NCBI GenBank assembly: GCA_910589035.1 | Contig: CAJUSI010000073.1 | Coordinates: forward strand, 1 to 64,000 | From: an uncultured Acetatifactor sp. | Lineage (GTDB): Bacteria; Bacillota; Clostridia; Lachnospirales; Lachnospiraceae | Length of the DNA: 64,000 bases | Direction: 5' to 3' | Shown here: positions 27,029 to 36,900 of the stretch, in pieces | Position numbering within the stretch: position 1 is the first letter of the stretch | Layout of the letters: each line of letters starts with the position of its first letter | The notes under the pieces: model-generated | Told to the model about the DNA's origin: nothing | What the model saw: the letters and a program-made list of their open reading frames with translations, nothing else | Databases searched by the model: none | Position numbers and translations under genes: made by a program

Positions 27029-28471
27029 TCACAAATATTTTCCGGGATATCTTCGAATCTCCCTGCAGGCCATTCCGGAAAGCATCAGCACGCAGATCAG
27101 ATTGGGAACCGCCATCAGAGCATTGCAGATATCGGAAAAATTCCACACCACTTCCAACGGACAGATACATCCCAGGAAAGCGGTGAGTCCGTAGGCAAAG
27201 CGGTACCAGAGATTATATCTTGACCTTCCGCCCATGAGGAATTCAAATGCCCTCTCACCCTGATAAGCCCATCCGATTACAGTGGCAAAGGCAAACAGCG
27301 CAATGCAGCCGCTCACGAAGGCACCTCCCCATCTGCCGAGAGCGGTCTGGAATGCCGCCAGCGTCAGTGCGGTTCCGGTCAGAGGATTCCCGCTGCCGTC
27401 CGCTCTGCCCACCACCCCGGAGGCCGCAAAGGCCAGCCCCGTGATCGTACAGACCACCACAGTGTCCAGAAATACCCCCGTCATACTGATATAGCCCTGC
27501 TTCACATAATCCTCCGTATCCGCCGCAGCCGTAGTAATGCCGGAGGCTCCAAGTCCCGCCTCGTTGGAGAAAATCCCCCGGGATACCCCCCAGCGCAGAG
27601 CCTCAAAGGCGGACACGGTCACACTGCCGAATAGCCCCCCGGATACCGCCTGCGGATGAAAAGCCGCCGCCACAATTCCCACCAGGGCCCCCGGAACGTT
27701 CTTCCAGTTTACCAGGATCACCGTAAGTGTCCCCAGCATGTAAAACACTCCCATAAAAGGCACCAAAATCTGCGTCACCTTTCCGATGACCCCGATGCCC
27801 CCCAGCACCACAAGAATGGTGAGTATGGTCAGCAAAAGCCCTGTTTTAGCCTTGGATATTCCAAATGACACCCACAATGCATCCGCAATGGAATTGGACT
27901 GTGTCATGTTTCCCATACCGAAGGAAGCCGTTACCGCAAAGAGGGCAAAGCAGGTGCCGAACACCCGCCCCGTCTTTTTTCTGGTGAAAGCATGCAGGCA
28001 GGTGTACATGGGGCCTCCTGCGATCTCTCCTCTGTCGTTTATACCCCTGTACTTTACTGAAAGCATGCTCTCCACCAGCTTGGTGGCCATTCCGATAAAG
28101 CTGGTGGCCACCATCCAGAACAAAGCGCCCGGCCCGCCGAGCACCATGGCGGTGGCAACACCCACGATATTCCCGATCCCCAGGGTTGTGGCAAGCTCCG
28201 TGGTAAGGGAAGCGAGGGAGGATACCTTCCCGGAAGACGCCCCGGGGCGGGAGCTCCTGCCCCCTTTTCCACTGGGAGAACCCTTTCCCTTTTTATCCGC
28301 TTCCTGTTCCGTCCCGCTTCCGAACGCACATTTCAATGCATATTTCAGATTCTTCAAAGGCAGAAAATGCAGACGCAGCATCAGATAGCAGCCCGTTCCC
28401 AGCAGCAGGGCCAGCATCCAGGGTCCCCATACCAGATCGTCAAGTGCCTGAATGATTTTTCCGATCTCCAT
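27029..28471 (-). CDS. Sodium:alanine/glycine symporter (AGCS family)
   Basis: A 480-residue, about 11-helix amino-acid/Na+ symporter. Family marks include TTLGIGNIVGVATAMVLGGPGALFWM, MLSVKYRG, GPMYT and RGIFSNEAGLGASGI. An extra hydrophilic loop of about 35 residues rich in Gly, Ser and Lys lies near residue 55 before the first conserved block; this is long for the family. The start has GAGG seven bases upstream. It is downstream of a two-component operon, separated by a 9-bp hairpin. Confidence 0.93.
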   Translation of the reverse strand: MEIGKIIQALDDLVWGPWMLALLLGTGCYLMLRLHFLPLKNLKYALKCAFGSGTEQEADKKGKGSPSGKGGRSSRPGASSGKVSSLASLTTELATTLGIGNIVGVATAMVLGGPGALFWMVATSFIGMATKLVESMLSVKYRGINDRGEIAGGPMYTCLHAFTRKKTGRVFGTCFALFAVTASFGMGNMTQSNSIADALWVSFGISKAKTGLLLTILTILVVLGGIGVIGKVTQILVPFMGVFYMLGTLTVILVNWKNVPGALVGIVAAAFHPQAVSGGLFGSVTVSAFEALRWGVSRGIFSNEAGLGASGITTAAADTEDYVKQGYISMTGVFLDTVVVCTITGLAFAASGVVGRADGSGNPLTGTALTLAAFQTALGRWGGAFVSGCIALFAFATVIGWAYQGERAFEFLMGGRSRYNLWYRFAYGLTAFLGCICPLEVVWNFSDICNALMAVPNLICVLMLSGMACREIRRYPGKYL

Positions 28472-28538
28472 GAAAAACCTCTACTCATACCATTTTTCTA
28501 AATATATGGGTACAAGAAGGCTTTTATGTATACTGCTG

Positions 28539-28590
28539 ACCGCCGGGATGTACAGTTAAGCAATAAGCGAAAGAACCTTGCCGGCGGTCT
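28539..28590 (-). other. Inverted repeat after the membrane-protein gene at 28,618
   Basis: GACCGCCGG (28539-28547) and CCGGCGGTC (28582-28590) pair perfectly over 9 bp with a 34-base loop. No strong T-run follows, so termination is uncertain. Confidence 0.4.
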
Positions 28591-28617
28591 GGAGTCGGGA
28601 TGTACTATGATGCAGGT

Positions 28618-29751
28618 TTAATCGGCTTGCAGTATAAATTCCGGAATCATTTCATAAATCTCACGAATGCCTATGATAATATCGGGCGCTTTATAGATAT
28701 TCTGATAGAGCAGCTTCTCCAGCTCATCCGTATTCCCTGTCTCCATCACTACCTCCAGGCATCCTTTTCCAAATGGCAGCAGATAGCTTACATCTCCCAT
28801 GTCCCTGATAAGATACCCTGCGTTCTTCCCAACGGTGATATCACTGCTTTGAAACAGATCCAGCTCCTTATTTCCCGCCTCATCCACCTCTATGCCGACA
28901 CTGCCTGCGTCAATTCCATACTTTTCGAAATAATAATGGAGTTCTTCCTGCGGAATCTCCTCCATAAAGGGATATGCTTCCAGGATGTGATTGAGGGTAT
29001 AGCCTGTATTAGATACTATATTCTGAAGCAGCCCCGCACTGTTCGCATTCATTCCCCCATAATATACCATGAACCATATCCATAACTCCCCTGCGGCATA
29101 ATCACCCCCATAAATAATTGCATAATATTCATACGGCATATCATCTCTCTCCCACATACGGATATTATCCTCCGCCTTCACGGCATACAAAGTCCCGTCC
29201 TCCGCATCCGCCAGCAGCTTCACACGCTCGCCGTACTCATTTTCCATTTCAATGTACCAGAGAATAAAATTGACTCCCCTGGCATAGTTGTCGCTGTAAA
29301 TGACATACTGTTTCCACACTGTTATATCATACCCCCAGAATTCCCCGGACAGCATGCCGGCATCCATTAGCATATATATGAAATCCTGAAAAAAAGCCGT
29401 GTCCCCTTTCACATAATCCCTTACCTCATCGGTAATCTCAAGCTCCTGTGAAGACAGATAGAACTTCTCCTCGTCCGCCATTCCCTCGGCGAAATTCATC
29501 ATCCTGGCCGTCAGAGATTTTTCATAGGTAGCGCTTAAAGCCTCCACATTGATGCTCTCGCGCTGCCCTAAGACGGTGTCTCCGCACAAAATCCGGTCCT
29601 GGATCTGAAAGATAATCTGAGGAGTAAAAAATGCGGCCATAATCAGCAGAATCAGCGCGAGCAATTCCACCCCGTAATTTAAAAGCTTCCGTCCTCTCTT
29701 CCTGGTATTCTTTTGTCCCGGAGATTTTCTTCCCGTCTTCTTCCTTATCAT
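28618..29751 (-). CDS. Membrane-anchored protein of unknown function in a two-component operon
   Basis: A 377-residue protein with a very basic N-terminus (RKKTGRKSPGQKNTRKRGRK), one membrane segment (VELLALILLIMAAFFTPQIIF) and a large domain probably outside the cell, rich in Tyr and acidic residues. No family recognised. Its ATG overlaps the histidine kinase stop (ATGA), so it is translationally coupled and probably a sensor partner or extracytoplasmic accessory of that system. The basic N-terminus could touch nucleic acid or lipid head groups. Confidence 0.7.
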   Translation of the reverse strand: MIRKKTGRKSPGQKNTRKRGRKLLNYGVELLALILLIMAAFFTPQIIFQIQDRILCGDTVLGQRESINVEALSATYEKSLTARMMNFAEGMADEEKFYLSSQELEITDEVRDYVKGDTAFFQDFIYMLMDAGMLSGEFWGYDITVWKQYVIYSDNYARGVNFILWYIEMENEYGERVKLLADAEDGTLYAVKAEDNIRMWERDDMPYEYYAIIYGGDYAAGELWIWFMVYYGGMNANSAGLLQNIVSNTGYTLNHILEAYPFMEEIPQEELHYYFEKYGIDAGSVGIEVDEAGNKELDLFQSSDITVGKNAGYLIRDMGDVSYLLPFGKGCLEVVMETGNTDELEKLLYQNIYKAPDIIIGIREIYEMIPEFILQAD

Positions 29752-31217
29752 ATCTCTTCTTCCAAATCCTTCTTTCTTCTGCCCAAAGCGGGATTGCTTC
29801 TGGGAAAAGCTACCTTCATCACAGTTCCCTCCCCCAGTCTGCTTTCTATCTTAAGATTTCCTCCATGAATCTGAATGATCTTCTGGCAGAGAGCCATTCC
29901 GATACCGGCCCCTCCTTCCTTCCTGGATCGGGATTTGTCCACCATATAGAAGGCCTCCGTAATCCGGCTGATTTCCTCTGTTGGAATCCCCCTGCCGTTA
30001 TCCACCACCTTTACCTCATAACAGTCCTTCAGGCAGGTACCCTTCATAAAAATAAAGCTCTTCTCGCCCTTATCAAGGGCCTTCATGGCATTGTCCAGCA
30101 AATTATAAAACAGGGACAGCAATAATTCGTCGTCCCCGTTCAAGACCGCCTTTTCCAACTCCACCTTCCCCTTGATCCCCCTCTGTCTCCACACAGGGCG
30201 CAGAGTGGTGCGGATATTCTGTTCCAACGCTTTTGTGGCAATCGGCTTAAAAGCCGACGGGTTCTTGTCCATACTGACCAGGTCCAGCAGCTTATGGGAC
30301 AGGCTTTCCAGGCGTTTCCCCTGACTGTATATATAAAAATATGCTTCATGACATTCCTCATCCGAAAGCTTCAGAGAATTCAGCATATCCGCATAGCCTA
30401 TGATGGATGTAAGCGGCGTCTTCAGCTCATGGGCAAAGGCTGTGGTAAAATCCTCCTTCTGCTTTGCCTCCAGCTCCTTTTTCTGCATCTGCTCCACCAG
30501 GCAGTCCGCCATTCGGTTGAAATTCCGCGCCAATGCGCCGATTTCATCCCGGCTTCCGTTATGGGAGCGCAGCTCGTACTCCCCGTCGGCAATTCTTCTG
30601 GCCAGCCTGTCCAGGTTATGAATGGGTCTCGTAATATAATGGGCAAGCACAAAAATGCACACGGCTCCTACCAGTGTCAGACAGAAAAGCGCAATCCGAT
30701 ATCTGGACAGCAGTTCCTGCCTTGCCCCGTAAATGGAGGTCAGATCCCTGCACATTCCCAGATAAAGCAGGCTTTCCCCGGTATTGGTCACGGCAGCCGT
30801 GAACATATAATAGCCTCCCCCAATCCTGCGGACACAGTATCCGTAGGTCTGGTCGGCATTCAAAGAGCCGACCAGCTCCGCCACCTCCTTCGAAAAGGCC
30901 ATGCTCTCCACATAATCTCCCCCGTAAAAAAAGCTGCCGTCACTGCGCACTACAAACATATGGCTGCCGTCCCGCTCCACACTGTGGGCAATACTGTTCA
31001 AGGTTCTGCTGACAGCATACTCCTCGCCGTATTCTTCCGTAGACTGATATCCTATTTCAAATAAATAATGAAACATACGGCTTTCCTTATTTCCCTGCTC
31101 AATCTCTTTATTCAGAAGCTGGGAGAAATCCGAAGAAAGCATCCAGATTCCAAAGAGAGCAAACATAAGAGTAAGCAGCGCCGCCATTGCCAGGAATAAT
31201 TTCTCTGCAAATTTCAT
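29748..31217 (-). CDS. Sensor histidine kinase
   Basis: A 489-residue membrane kinase: N-terminal membrane helix, extracytoplasmic sensing region (about 35-175), second helix (IALFCLTLVGAVCIFVLAHYI), HAMP, HisKA with phospho-acceptor FAHELKTPLTS, and HATPase with NLLDNAMKA (N box), VVDNGRGIP and GAGIGMALC. It lies six bases after its response regulator and overlaps the membrane protein downstream by four bases. Confidence 0.93.
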   Translation of the reverse strand: MKFAEKLFLAMAALLTLMFALFGIWMLSSDFSQLLNKEIEQGNKESRMFHYLFEIGYQSTEEYGEEYAVSRTLNSIAHSVERDGSHMFVVRSDGSFFYGGDYVESMAFSKEVAELVGSLNADQTYGYCVRRIGGGYYMFTAAVTNTGESLLYLGMCRDLTSIYGARQELLSRYRIALFCLTLVGAVCIFVLAHYITRPIHNLDRLARRIADGEYELRSHNGSRDEIGALARNFNRMADCLVEQMQKKELEAKQKEDFTTAFAHELKTPLTSIIGYADMLNSLKLSDEECHEAYFYIYSQGKRLESLSHKLLDLVSMDKNPSAFKPIATKALEQNIRTTLRPVWRQRGIKGKVELEKAVLNGDDELLLSLFYNLLDNAMKALDKGEKSFIFMKGTCLKDCYEVKVVDNGRGIPTEEISRITEAFYMVDKSRSRKEGGAGIGMALCQKIIQIHGGNLKIESRLGEGTVMKVAFPRSNPALGRRKKDLEEEI

Positions 31218-31223
31218 TTCCTG

Positions 31224-31895
<672 letters not shown>

Positions 31896-32044
31896 AATAC
31901 CTCACCTCATAGAAATGCGCTCATTTGCATGTGCATTATGTACCATGGTTGTATCTTTTTTGTATCTCTGCCGTCCTGGCCGGCTCCTGCACCCAGCCCG
32001 TTTCCCGATACACCACATTCATATTGGGGGAATCGGCGTGCTTC

Positions 32045-32632
32045 CTATTGTTTCCACTTCTTAAACTCTGCGTACACCAGGCCGGCTAAATATTCATCTA
32101 CATCAACATCCTCGTAGGGATCTATATTATCAAATAGCGCTCTAATGTTATATTCTGTTACATTGCCATACATTCCGGCAAGGTAATCATTTATATCCTT
32201 GCCATATACTTCGGCAAGATAATCATTTATATCATCCTTTATATCCTCACCATATAGTCTGGCAAGGCAATCGTTTACAGTCTCATACCCACCCTGGTCT
32301 TGCAGATTGCCTGCATCATCAGGGATTTCTTCTCCAAAGGGCAGAAATCCATCCTTCTTCCAGCTTTCTTCCTCCATATAATCCTGGTTTTCCCCCTGAT
32401 AGACAATCTTAAGTCCTCCTTTATTGATGTCATTCATATATTTTTCCGCAAGCATAAAAGCATGCCGAAGACTGCCCTCCTTATTTTCATCTTCTTTTTC
32501 AAATTCTGACCTATAGTCAAAACTAAGGAACACAGCTCCCGGAAATCCTTTTACCTGCGCTTCGCACTTTTTATAATCATCATAAATACCGGTTTTTTCT
32601 CCTCTTTTTACTACATAAATCTTTTTTTTCAT
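32045..32632 (-). CDS. Viroplasmin-domain protein (third in the operon)
   Basis: A 195-residue acidic protein. Residues 1-45 are a viroplasmin (RNase H1 N-terminal hybrid-binding) domain: KKKIYVVKRGEKTGIYDDY, then KCEAQVKGFPGAVFLSFDYR. Residues 45-95 (EGSLRHAF...SWKKDGFLPFGEEIPDDAG) are the same extension found in the two upstream proteins. The C-terminal half contains 12-residue repeats (DINDYLAEVYGK type) and is acidic. The DNA of the first 105 codons is very similar to the start of the 1604-residue gene, so it is a partial duplicate. The start at 32632 has GGAGG eight bases upstream. It has no enzymatic domain and may act as a regulator or adaptor. Confidence 0.85.
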   Translation of the reverse strand: MKKKIYVVKRGEKTGIYDDYKKCEAQVKGFPGAVFLSFDYRSEFEKEDENKEGSLRHAFMLAEKYMNDINKGGLKIVYQGENQDYMEEESWKKDGFLPFGEEIPDDAGNLQDQGGYETVNDCLARLYGEDIKDDINDYLAEVYGKDINDYLAGMYGNVTEYNIRALFDNIDPYEDVDVDEYLAGLVYAEFKKWKQ

Positions 32633-32757
32633 AGAGCATTCCTCCAAATATTTTTGAAAAAACCTGCGGCACATCTACCACCGCTCCTACCAGAAAGGTC
32701 TCTTCTACCCTTATAGTATATAGAATTCCCATATCCCAGTCAAATTTTTTCCTGCAG

Positions 32758-33939
32758 TTAACAATCACCTTCTGTGATTTTCTGCAACACCAGTTCAAGC
32801 AGTCCAGGTGTGCCATTCACAAGCTCACTGACCAGGAAGTAGTCATGTACCATAGTACAGCAATAAGCATCCTCATCATTCTCGTCCTGACTGCAGCAAA
32901 TAATAATGGTCTTACTATTCACGCGCATCTCCCACTCATCACCGAAACAGCTTAATTCTACGCCGTTCGGAGGTGTGATCTGCTGTCTTACCATCTGTAC
33001 CATCAGATCCGTGAGTACATCCCGATGTCTTATATTTAACACATCAAACCGCTTCTCTTCTACGGTTTGCGGGTCATTTTCAACTCCTGCTGCCGAATCT
33101 CTCTCTTCAGTCTCAATGATTTTTGGTTTTGGATATCGGTTGGCCAGTGCACCAACGAATCTGGCCACTGCAGGCGGATCATATCCGAGGACATTCTTTT
33201 CTTTCTTATCCCTGTAGATTTTAGTTATGTCCTTTAAATTCTCATCCATAATACAGCGTTCCAGATATGCCTTTAAAGAATCAGCCGCTTCCTTCTTCTC
33301 CGTATCAGAATGCCCGTAGCGGATACGTTCCACACATTTCTTCATAGCAGCTGCAATCTTCCAGTACTGTATCTTCGCATCCCAGAATTTCAGCGACACA
33401 TCATGAGGATTTATGCTGTCAGTTAACCACTCGTCATTTTCTTCATTCTCCACATCCCAGGATTTCAGCGGCACATCATGAGCATTAATACTGTCATCCC
33501 ACGATCCCAGCGGCATCTTATGAGCATTTATATTGTCATCCCACGATCCCAGCGACACATCATGAGGATTTATGTTTATGTTGTCAGCTAACCACTCGTC
33601 ATTTTCTTCCTCAATATCCTCCAAGTTCTCCATGATCTGCTCAGAATAAGAGAACTCTTCTCCAAAGGGCAGAAAGCCATATCTCTTCCAGGTCGGATCC
33701 TCCAAATAGTCGGCGCTCACCCCAAGATATATCAAATCACCCAGAAATTCTTCCGCTTCTTTCATGGCATGCCGCAGGCTGCCGGGCACTTCTTCCGGCT
33801 CCGCCTCAAGGTCGCTTTGATATTTGAAGGAGAGATATTCCGGGTTTGGATACCCGGCGATCTGTTTACGGCATCCCACCCATTTGTTAAAAATTCCGGT
33901 CTTTCTCCCCCTTTTTACTGCAAAGATCCTTTTCGTCAA
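32758..33939 (-). CDS. Viroplasmin-domain protein with tandem repeats
   Basis: A 393-residue protein starting at TTG with a perfect AGGAGG eight bases upstream. The N-terminal viroplasmin domain is clear (KRIFAVKRGRKTGIFNKW ... QIAGYPNPEYLSF), then the shared SLRHAMKEAEEFL...KRYGFLPFGEE extension. Residues about 118-185 hold four 14-residue repeats (SINAHDVPLKSWD type; 42-bp DNA units). The C-terminal 200 residues are not recognised; they contain a Cys-rich strand IIICCSQDENDEDAYCC. It follows the AAA/M41 gene by 32 bp and should be co-transcribed. Probably a hybrid- or dsRNA-binding partner (inference from the domain). Confidence 0.85.
   Translation of the reverse strand: MTKRIFAVKRGRKTGIFNKWVGCRKQIAGYPNPEYLSFKYQSDLEAEPEEVPGSLRHAMKEAEEFLGDLIYLGVSADYLEDPTWKRYGFLPFGEEFSYSEQIMENLEDIEEENDEWLADNININPHDVSLGSWDDNINAHKMPLGSWDDSINAHDVPLKSWDVENEENDEWLTDSINPHDVSLKFWDAKIQYWKIAAAMKKCVERIRYGHSDTEKKEAADSLKAYLERCIMDENLKDITKIYRDKKEKNVLGYDPPAVARFVGALANRYPKPKIIETEERDSAAGVENDPQTVEEKRFDVLNIRHRDVLTDLMVQMVRQQITPPNGVELSCFGDEWEMRVNSKTIIICCSQDENDEDAYCCTMVHDYFLVSELVNGTPGLLELVLQKITEGDC
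33382..33590. repeat. 42-bp tandem repeats and larger duplication in the second viroplasmin gene
   Basis: GATYYCAGCG recurs at 33,461, 33,503 and 33,545 (42-bp period), and the block TAACCACTCGTCATTTTCTTC occurs at both ends about 165 bp apart, so the array looks like nested duplications. Confidence 0.8.
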
Positions 33940-33971
33940 CTTACTTTCCTCCTGCGGATTTGCTCTTCATG

Positions 33972-36900
33972 CTATTTTTCTGCTTCCATCAGTTCTTCAA
34001 ACTGTTTTCCTGTCAGCCTGTTCTCCTTTACCAGCACATCCGCAATCCTCCGGATCTTATCTTTTGCGTTTTCTATGATTTCTATTGCGTTCTTCATCTC
34101 AGTCTTCAGGATTTCATTCACCTTAGCCGTATATTCTCCGGCCAATTCTGATTGAAGTATTTCATCCTTACTGAGCGCAATCAACTGATCCTCTTCCATT
34201 CCATAGGTACATACGATTTGGAATGCAACATCCGTGGCATGCTGCAGGTCACCGTATGCCCCTGTGTTAAGAGACTTCTCTTTGCCATAGAACACCTGCT
34301 CCGCTGCGCGTCCCGCCAATGAAGTCCTGATCCATGCAAGAAGTTCATCCCTCGTATACTCTGTCGCATCCTCCTGATTGGCATGCTGCATATACCCTCC
34401 AAAATTCCCTCTGGACTCTATGGTGATATACGAAGGCTTGTCCCCGCTGATATAGGACACATACGCATGACCGGTTTCATGGATGGCCACGCTCTTATAG
34501 TATTCCGGCGTATGCTCTTTCCTTTCACCATGATTGTACTGCTCGAGAGCGGTCAGCAGATCGTCTTCCGTCATATTCCTTGACTGTCTCACGGCATTGC
34601 GGAATGCGAGTTCAAACACATTCTGAAGATCTGCAAGACTCTTTCCCGTAGTCCTCTCCGCAATACTGCGTGCTGCCTCCCGGGAAGCAGTCGTGACATT
34701 CCTGTCAGCAAGCATTTTCAGAATATATTGTTCGCGTTCGCTCTCCTTGGGAAGATCCACATAAATCTGATTGTCGAAACGCCTGAGCAAAGCATCATCC
34801 AGCGAACCAATCCCGCCGCTCTCACCTCTGGCTTTAGAGTTCGTAGCCGCCAGTACAAAAACCGGCCTATTGCTGTCAGCGCCGCGGAAACCGTCCATCT
34901 CGGTAAGCAGGGCATTCAACATGCCTTCTGTGTGATGCGTCGTCTCTGAACCGGTTCTCTTTTTGCCTATCGCATCGATCTCATCAATAAACAGAATGGC
35001 TGGCGCATACTTCCTCGCCTTTGCAAAGAGCCGCCTGATATTAGCCTCGCTCCCGCCTACATGGCTATCCATAAACTCCGTTGCACTGGTCTGAAGAAAG
35101 GTCACGCCCGACTCGCCTGCCATGGCTCTGGCAAGCATTGTCTTTCCGGTTCCCGGATCTCCGTAAAGCAGAATTCCTTTCGGCGGTCTGGCACCCTTCT
35201 TAAGAAATTCTTTTGGTTCTTTCAGATATTTTATAAAATACCGAAGCTCGTCCTTTGCATCTTCCGCTCCGATGACATCGTCAAATCTGGTATTCGGACG
35301 CTCTGCATCGGAGGGAAGCGAATTGAATTTCTTAAGAGTGCTCAGCAGATCATCGTCCGTTATATCCCTTGACTGTTTTATAGCAGTACGGAGCGCCCGG
35401 CCAAACACATTCTGAATATTTGAAAGGCTCTGCCCCTCCGTCTTCTCTGCAATATCACGGACGGCATCTTCGGAAACAGTCGTGATATTCCTGTCAGCAA
35501 GCATCTTAAGGATATATTGCTCACGTTCGCTCTCATTTGGAAGATCCACATAAATCTGATTATCAAAGCGCCTGAGCAAGGCATCATCCAACGAACCAAT
35601 TCCGTCATCCTCAGCCGTGGCTCCATAGTTCGTAGCCGCCAGCACAAAGACCGGTCTATTACTGTCAGCACCAAGAAAACCGTCCATCTGGGTAAACAGG
35701 ACAGTCAGCATGCTTTCTGTTCCGGAATCTGAACCGGTTCTCTTCCTGCCGATCACGTCAATTTCATCAATAAATAGAATTGCTGGCGCATATTTCCTCG
35801 CCCTTTCAAAGATCCGCCTGATATTAGCCTCGCTCTCGCCTGTATGCGGACTTTTAAACTCCGCTGCACTGGTCTGGAAAAATGCCACATCCGATTCGCC
35901 TGCCATAGCTCTGGCAAGCATTGTCTTTCCGGTTCCCGGAGGTCCGTAAAGCAGAATCCCCTTCGGCGGCATGACGCCCCTCTTAAGAAAGTCTTTTGGT
36001 TTCTTAAGATAATTCACATAATACCGAAGTTCATCCTTTGCATCTTCCGCTCCGATGACATCGTTAAATTTCGTATTCGGACGCTCTGCATCGGATAGGA
36101 TCGAAGACATGTCCTCGGATTCCACAGCCGTTTCCAGCTTGAGATCATAAAATTCGATCTTGCCTGCTTCAGGGTGTTTGTCATCAAAAATTTTTCTCGT
36201 CTTATAGGTCAATAACTGATGCTTTCGGGCAAGCGTGTTCATGACCTTCCGGCAGCATACATCCCAATAGGCCATTTCCAGCTCATTTTCATAGAATTCC
36301 CTGTCAACAAAGCCGCTTGCGCCTCTTTTGACCAGGTCGTTTTTCTCTCTGTCCGTATACTGATACCCGGACTCGCCACCGTATAAAATGTATATCGGAA
36401 TATCATCAAACTCCTCTGCCGTCTTCCGGAAAACAACTCCTCCTGCGGTTCTTGCATCTGCGATATTCAGGCTGCTTTCTGCACTTTCCGATCCCAGCGT
36501 ATAATCAATCACAGCAAAGAGCACTCTTTCTTCATGGAGCATTTTCATAAACCCGTCGGGATCCGTTGTATTCTTAACGATAATATCATTCTCTTTGAGA
36601 GAACCAAAGGGTTCATACTGCATCGTTCCCAATACGGGAACCACACGGTTTTTTTCGCCGGAATAAATTTCCCTCACTTCATCCGTTGCTTCCGTGAAAT
36701 CACAGTCCCACTCTATCTGTCTAAGATTTTCGGTGTTATCCCATAACGTCTTTTGCATCATCGAATTTGTAAATTCATATAATTGCTGATCAATCAGCTT
36801 TCCGGCCAGCACGGACGCATTTCTGGCATCGGCGCTTCCTCCCATGGAATAAAGCACGGTCTTCGCCAGTTTACTCTTTCCAACCCTCAGATTGTATCCG

